From: Falsiroseomonas sp038250135
GTDB taxonomy: Bacteria; Pseudomonadota; Alphaproteobacteria; Acetobacterales; Acetobacteraceae
Direction of reading: 5' to 3'
Assembly: GCA_038250135.1 (NCBI GenBank)
Contig: JBBSCP010000188.1
Location: 1 to 9,118 of the forward strand
Length of the DNA stretch: 9,118 bases
Shown here one piece after another: positions 5,586-9,118 of the stretch. The notes under the pieces are model-generated. The model was given only the letters and a program-made list of their open reading frames with translations, was not told the DNA's origin and did not search any database. Every line of letters begins with the position of its first letter. The first letter of the stretch is position 1. The position numbers were made by a program, and so were the translations under genes.

Positions 5586-6938
5586 ATGCGGATCAACGGC
5601 TTCGATCGTCTCGCACGCGCCGCCCTGCCGCGCGGCCTGCTCGGGCGGTCGCTGCTCATCATCCTGCTGCCGCTGCTGATCCTGCAGGGCGTTGCGCTGC
5701 AATTATTCTACGGCGGGCACCTCGACGTGATCTCGCGCCGGCTGGCGAGCGGCGTGGCCGGCGAAATCGGCCTGGTCACGGAGCACATGGCGCGCCACCC
5801 TGGTGCTGCGGAACGCGCCTGGCTGTTCCGGGAAGGCGCCTGGCGGCTCGACCTCGGCCTCGCCTTCGAGGCGGGTGCCACGCTCGGACCCACGCCGAAT
5901 CGCGGCGCCTCCCTGCCGCTGCTGCCGCTGGAGGAGGATCTGGCGAATGCAATGAATGAGCGCGTGCGCCTGCCCTTCGACGCCGATTGGCAATCCGACC
6001 CGCGCAGCGTGGTGATCCGCGTCGCCCTGCCCGACGGCGTGCTGCACGTGGAGGCGCCCCGGAAACGCCTGTTCACCAGCACGCTCTACCTGTTCGTGAT
6101 CTGGCTGGTCGGTACGGCGCTGCTGCTGTTCGCGGTCGCGGCGCTGTTCATGAAGAACCAGGTGCGCGCCATCCGCCGCCTGGCCGGCGCGGCGGAGGCC
6201 TTCGGGCTCGGCCGCGACATCGGGCCCATCAAGCCGGAAGGTGCGGCGGAGATCCGGCAGGCGGCCTCGGCCTTCAACCGCATGCAGGAACGCATCCGCC
6301 GCTTCGTTGCCCAGCGCACTGACATGCTGGCCGGCATCAGCCACGATCTGCGCACGCCGCTGACGCGCATGCGCCTCGCCCTGGCCGTGCTGCCGCGCCA
6401 GCCCGAGGCGGAGGAGGACATCATCGCGCTCGGCGAGGATGTCGAGGAGATGGAACGCATGGTCGCCGCCTATCTCACCTTCGCCCGCGGCGAGGGGCAG
6501 GAGCAGGCGCAGCCGGCGGATCTGGCGGAGCTGGTGCGCGATGTGGCGCGCAAGGCGCGGCGCGACGGGGCCGAGGTGGCGGTGGAGGGGCCGGCGGAGC
6601 TCGTGTTGCCGCTGCGGCCGGATGCGCTGCGGCGGTGCCTCGCCAATCTGCTCGACAATGCGCGCAAGCATGCGGGGCACATCGCGGTGGCGGTGGGGCT
6701 GGTGCCGCGCACGGATGCCGGCGCCAGTTGGGCGCAGGTCACCGTGGATGATGACGGGCCGGGCATTCCGGAGGCGCAGCGCGAGGAGGCCTTCCGCCCC
6801 TTCGCGACACTGACCGCCGGCGGCACCGGGCTGGGGCTGGCCATCGCGCGCGACATTGCGCGGGCGCATGGCGGGGACATCGTACTGGAAGACAGCCCGC
6901 TCGGCGGGCTGCGCGCGCGGGTCAGGCTGCCGGTCTGA
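5586..6938 (+). CDS. EnvZ-like sensor histidine kinase
   Basis: This 450-residue membrane kinase has the classic plan. A first membrane helix at about 21-41 is followed by a periplasmic sensor region of about 125 residues (42-166) that matches no domain I know, then a second helix at about 167-189 and a HAMP linker at about 190-242. The dimerisation and phosphotransfer helix contains His253 in GISHDLRTPLTR. The ATP-binding domain (about 340-450) carries the N box with Asn354 and Asn358 in LANLLDNARKHA, the G1 box DDDGPGIP (388-395), the F box around FRPF (403-406) and the G2 box GGTGLGLA (412-419). All catalytic elements are intact. The start lies three bases after the response regulator stop, so that regulator is the likely phosphotransfer partner. 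The signal sensed is unknown. The stop sits in a small hairpin shared with the phasin gene that faces it. Confidence 0.95.
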   Translation: MRINGFDRLARAALPRGLLGRSLLIILLPLLILQGVALQLFYGGHLDVISRRLASGVAGEIGLVTEHMARHPGAAERAWLFREGAWRLDLGLAFEAGATLGPTPNRGASLPLLPLEEDLANAMNERVRLPFDADWQSDPRSVVIRVALPDGVLHVEAPRKRLFTSTLYLFVIWLVGTALLLFAVAALFMKNQVRAIRRLAGAAEAFGLGRDIGPIKPEGAAEIRQAASAFNRMQERIRRFVAQRTDMLAGISHDLRTPLTRMRLALAVLPRQPEAEEDIIALGEDVEEMERMVAAYLTFARGEGQEQAQPADLAELVRDVARKARRDGAEVAVEGPAELVLPLRPDALRRCLANLLDNARKHAGHIAVAVGLVPRTDAGASWAQVTVDDDGPGIPEAQREEAFRPFATLTAGGTGLGLAIARDIARAHGGDIVLEDSPLGGLRARVRLPV

Positions 6939-6951
6939 GGATGGGCCTCAG
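6935..6951. terminator. Small hairpin holding both converging stop codons
   Basis: CTGAGG (6935-6940) and CCTCAG (6946-6951) pair perfectly around a five-base loop. The kinase TGA (6936-6938) lies in the left arm and the phasin stop (6948-6950, read on the minus strand) lies in the right arm. A symmetric hairpin between converging genes could act in both directions, but six base pairs and no T-tract make it at best a weak or Rho-assisted terminator. Confidence 0.35.
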
Positions 6952-7394
6952 CGGCCGGGGGTGGTCGCCCCGGTCTTGGCCGCCATCACCTTCACCTCGT
7001 CCATCGCCTCGGCGAAGCGCTTGTTGAGCAGGCCGAGCGCCTCGCCATTCGATTTCTGGATCAGGTCTGCCACTTCGCGCATGTTCGCCACCGCGCGCTC
7101 ATAGCCCGACTTGAGCAGTTCGGCGTGACGCGCTGCGTTGGCCTGGGGGTTTTCGCTACCGCTCATGGCGCGGATGGCGTCTGTCATCTCGGCCATCGAG
7201 GATTGCAGGATTTCCATGTGCCGCCGGGCCACGGCCTGCGCGCCTTCCATCGCCACCTTGTTGGCGGCCGAGAGCGCCTCGAGGTTGCGGCGCTGCGCCT
7301 GGGCGAGGCCTTCCAGATCCGGCATGGCCGGCAGGCGGAATTCGGAGAGCATCTTCATCATCTCGTCGGGCTTCATGCCAAATCGGTCAGACAT
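6948..7394 (-). CDS. Phasin-family protein
   Basis: The product is 148 residues, the usual length for a phasin (Phasin_2 type). It is nearly all amphipathic helix: an N-terminal MSDRFGMKPDEMMKMLSEF segment with the LPAMPDLEGL motif (21-30), then long helices at about 32-75 and 88-140 rich in Ala, Met, Glu and Arg. NLEALSAANKVAMEGAQAVA (37-56) is the most recognisable phasin block. Phasins coat polyhydroxyalkanoate granules and limit their coalescence; some members serve other roles, and no PHA synthase gene is in view. ATG 7394 is chosen because AGGAGG lies nine bases upstream; a longer frame from 7430 would include that site. It is transcribed toward the histidine kinase gene with a nine-base gap and probably has its own promoter near 7511. 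Confidence 0.9.
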   Translation of the reverse strand: MSDRFGMKPDEMMKMLSEFRLPAMPDLEGLAQAQRRNLEALSAANKVAMEGAQAVARRHMEILQSSMAEMTDAIRAMSGSENPQANAARHAELLKSGYERAVANMREVADLIQKSNGEALGLLNKRFAEAMDEVKVMAAKTGATTPGR

Positions 7395-7581
7395 GGTCGG
7401 TAGCCTCCTGCCTTGGTCTGGCTCGATCATACCCCAGCCGTCCCCCCGACAGAAGCGTCCTGAACGGAGTGGGCGCGTGTGGCCCGGAACAATTCAGGCT
7501 AAATCTTTGAATTATAGAATGAAAGGCGGCTCATGGCTTTTCCGCATCATCCACCTTCGTCGAGTGCTTGGCGAAGTTGCG
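7395..7581 (-). promoter_or_regulatory. Intergenic region upstream of the phasin, with a consensus TATAAT
   Basis: This 187-base gap contains an A+T-rich island around 7490-7530, sharply unlike the surrounding sequence. On the minus strand bases 7516 to 7511 read TATAAT, a perfect sigma-70 minus-10 box. The hexamer 17 bases further upstream is a poor match to TTGACA, so an activator may be needed. Transcription would start near 7504 and leave a leader of about 110 bases before the phasin ATG. An independent promoter here would separate the phasin from the TetR-like and proC genes upstream. Confidence 0.5.
7404..7409 (-). promoter_or_regulatory. Shine-Dalgarno site fixing the phasin start
   Basis: AGGAGG on the minus strand, nine bases before ATG 7394. 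Such a strong site fits a highly made structural protein and rules out the longer frame starting at 7430. Confidence 0.75.
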
Positions 7582-8181
7582 TCACCCCATCGGCGCGGCG
7601 AGGTCGCCGCTGTCGAGCCGAAAACTGCGCGCCGCCTGCTCTGCCCGCTCGAGCGTCTGGTCGAGCACCGCCATGGTGGGGCCAAGATCCTGCGTCTCGT
7701 CCTTGCCCCAGGCATTGGTGACGCGCAGCCAGACGCCGACCAGCGCCAGGGCGCGAAGCTGGCCACGCGGGCTGGCGCTGTCGATCTCGGCGGCTTCGAG
7801 CATCCGGGCCATGGCGCGCCTCAGCACGGGGCCGAGCGCCACCGACAGCACGGCATCGCCGCGCATGTCGGCCATCAGCCGCTGCATGCCGGCGCGGTGC
7901 GGCTGCAGCGCATCGATGCCGCGCATCAGCACGTCGAAGATGCGCTCGCGCGGCGAGCCGCCCTGGCCGGGCAGTGTGCCTGCGGCGACGATCTCCGCCA
8001 CCCGCTCCCCATGCAATCGCAGCAGTTCCAGCCGCGAGGGGAAGCGCCTTGCGAGCTCCCCGGTGGTGAGGCCGGAGGCGGCGGCGAGCCGCGCCAGGGT
8101 GACGCCGCGCCAGCCATGTTCGGCGATCACGCCGAACAGCGCGTCCATCAACTTGTCGTCAGGGTTTGGTAAGATGTCCAT
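7582..8181 (-). CDS. TetR-fold protein with COQ9-like C-terminus
   Basis: The product is 199 residues, normal for the TetR/AcrR family. The N-terminal three-helix DNA-binding type domain spans about 9-55: LMDALFGVIAEHGWRGVTLA, then the helix-turn-helix LARLAAASGLTTGELARRFP (29-48) and SRLELLRLHGERV. The C-terminal part is all helical and ends in RVTNAWGKDETQDLGPTMAVLDQTL (153-177). Its Trp, Asp and 'TMAxLD' layout resembles COQ9, the TetR-fold lipid-binding protein needed for ubiquinone synthesis. It could therefore be either a DNA-binding regulator or a COQ9-type accessory protein; the intact turn (AAASGLTTGEL) keeps the regulator option open. ATG 8181 is chosen because an earlier start at 8274 would overlap proC by 41 bases, but no strong ribosome site precedes it, and GTG 8214 is possible. 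It lies 52 bases after proC and is probably co-transcribed. Confidence 0.82.
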   Translation of the reverse strand: MDILPNPDDKLMDALFGVIAEHGWRGVTLARLAAASGLTTGELARRFPSRLELLRLHGERVAEIVAAGTLPGQGGSPRERIFDVLMRGIDALQPHRAGMQRLMADMRGDAVLSVALGPVLRRAMARMLEAAEIDSASPRGQLRALALVGVWLRVTNAWGKDETQDLGPTMAVLDQTLERAEQAARSFRLDSGDLAAPMG

Positions 8182-8233
8182 GACCCTGGATGGTGGGGGT
8201 TCAGGCGCCACTCGCCAATGGGGCGGCGCGTGA

Positions 8234-9034
8234 TTATCCCGCGAGTTCGCGCGAGCGTGCCGTGGCAGCGGCAATGGCCTGCGACATCAGGGCGGGCCAG
8301 GCGGGCTCGGCCATCAGCACGGCCAGCGCACGCTCGGTGGTGCCCTTGGGGCTGGTGACGTTCTTGCGCAGCACGGCGGCATCCTCCGCGCTGGCGCCAA
8401 GCAGCGCGCCGGAGCCGGCGACGGTGGCGCGCGCCATCCGCCGGGCGAGCTCGGCGGGGATGCCCTGCTCGATCGCGGCGCGCTCCATCAGCTCGGCCAG
8501 CAGAAAGACATAGGCGGGGCCCCCGCCGGAGACGGCGGTCACCGGGTCGAGCAGCGCTTCATCCTCGACCCAGGCGGTCTCGCCGGTGGCGGCGAGCAGC
8601 GTATCGGCCAGCGCCCGCTGCGCCGGAGTCACGCTGGCGGAGGCGAAGGCGACGGAGAAACCCTGGCGGATGGCGGCGGGGGTGTTCGGCATGGCGCGCA
8701 CCACCGCGGCAGCTTCGCCGAGCGCGCCCTGCATGAAGGCCACCGTCTTGCCAGCCATGATCGAGACAAAGACGCCAGAGCCCGCGAATCGAGCGTAGTG
8801 CGGCAGCGTGGCCGGCGCTTCCTGCGGCTTGGTCGCGAGCACGATGGCGGCCGGGGCGAAGCCTGCGGGGATTTCGGCCGGGTCGCGCAGCAGCGTGGCG
8901 CCAGGCAGCGGGCCGGCCGCGAAGGGGTCGATGACGATCGTCTCGCCCAGGCCGCGCTCGCGCCAGCCGGCAAGCATCGCGCCGCCCATCTTGCCGCAGC
9001 CGATGAGAAGCAGGGGGGGAAGGGTGTCGGTCAT
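8234..9034 (-). CDS. proC: Pyrroline-5-carboxylate reductase
   Basis: This 266-residue enzyme has the usual length. It reduces 1-pyrroline-5-carboxylate to L-proline with NAD(P)H, the last step of proline synthesis in the cytoplasm. The Rossmann nucleotide-binding loop is at 11-19 (IGCGKMGGA), followed by LATKPQ (66-71) and RAMPNTPAAIRQG (113-125). The C-terminal dimer and substrate domain carries DPVTAVSGGGPAYVF (163-177) and TSPKGTTERAL (227-237). In many homologs these read SGSGPAYVF and SPGGTT, so the Gly and Lys here are modest variants. ATG 9034 is preferred because it begins a few residues before the first strand, as in homologs; TTG 9070 would add 12 residues, and neither has a strong ribosome site. 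It leads a probable proC-TetR-like operon, possibly joined to the gene ending at 9081. Confidence 0.95.
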   Translation of the reverse strand: MTDTLPPLLLIGCGKMGGAMLAGWRERGLGETIVIDPFAAGPLPGATLLRDPAEIPAGFAPAAIVLATKPQEAPATLPHYARFAGSGVFVSIMAGKTVAFMQGALGEAAAVVRAMPNTPAAIRQGFSVAFASASVTPAQRALADTLLAATGETAWVEDEALLDPVTAVSGGGPAYVFLLAELMERAAIEQGIPAELARRMARATVAGSGALLGASAEDAAVLRKNVTSPKGTTERALAVLMAEPAWPALMSQAIAAATARSRELAG

Positions 9035-9080
9035 GAGCGGCAGGGTTACCCTTGGCGCGGGCACTGGCAAGGCCGCCCGT

Positions 9081-9118
9081 TCAGCGGCCGCACTCGGCGC
9101 TGCGGGCGCTGTAGCGGC
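9081..9118 (-). CDS. 3' end of an unidentified gene
   Basis: Reading leftward from the right edge, an open frame gives RYSARSAECGR and then TGA at 9081-9083, 46 bases before proC. The direction and spacing suit an upstream operon partner of proC. Eleven residues are too few to identify it, and an open frame this short could be chance. Confidence 0.3.
   Translation of the reverse strand, partial: RYSARSAECGR

Noticed and set aside
4752..5702. A 316-codon minus-strand frame antisense to the MarR and response regulator genes
   Set aside because: It overlaps genes with complete active-site and helix-turn-helix motifs, and its own product is low-complexity.
5703..6869. A 388-codon minus-strand frame antisense to the histidine kinase
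   Set aside because: The kinase on the plus strand has every expected motif. The antisense product is Arg/Gln/His-rich and looks like a codon-bias shadow.
7555..7576. A hairpin downstream of the TetR-like gene (CTTCG / CGAAG arms, some wobble pairs)
   Set aside because: The strict stem is five base pairs and no T-tract follows on the minus strand, so a terminator call is not supported.
7138..8172. A 344-codon plus-strand frame across the phasin and TetR-like genes
   Set aside because: It is antisense to two genes with recognisable families and also covers their intergenic region; no ribosome site or motif supports it.

Overview
The window is a compact, very GC-rich stretch with coding on both strands, ATGA-type overlaps and short gaps. 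By gene content and base use it looks like an alphaproteobacterial chromosome. A PetP/PetR-like MarR plus OmpR-family pair followed by a histidine kinase, a phasin and a TetR-fold protein with a COQ9-like C-terminus would fit the Rhodospirillales/Acetobacteraceae. That placement is inference. I see no rRNA, tRNA, CRISPR array, insertion sequence or phage gene.

Layout. (1) Bases 1-3161, plus strand: the last codons of moaD, then moaE (the two subunits of molybdopterin synthase), then two tandem paralogous multi-pass membrane proteins of unrecognised function. The first membrane gene overlaps the moaE stop, and the second overlaps the first through ATGA, so the four probably form one transcription unit. 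(2) Bases 3149-4108, minus strand: a GNAT acetyltransferase and, downstream of it, a small SnoaL-like protein. The SnoaL-like gene collides tail to tail, with a 13-base overlap, with the second membrane protein gene. (3) Bases 4109-4326: a divergent control region holding a repeated 8-bp palindrome and a likely 25-codon upstream reading frame. (4) Bases 4327-6938, plus strand: a tightly coupled MarR regulator, OmpR-type response regulator and EnvZ-like histidine kinase. (5) Bases 6948-9118, minus strand: a phasin with its own probable promoter, a TetR/COQ9-like protein, proC (proline biosynthesis), and the last codons of another gene at the right edge.

Functionally the window combines molybdenum cofactor assembly, one complete two-component system with an accessory MarR protein, proline synthesis and PHA-granule-type biology. 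Most genes are ordinary housekeeping or regulatory genes. The points that deserve a second look are the tandem membrane paralogs (the only protein family here I could not name), the G-rich insert in one of them, and the leader reading frame and twin palindromes in front of the MarR gene. No gap between genes exceeds about 220 bases.
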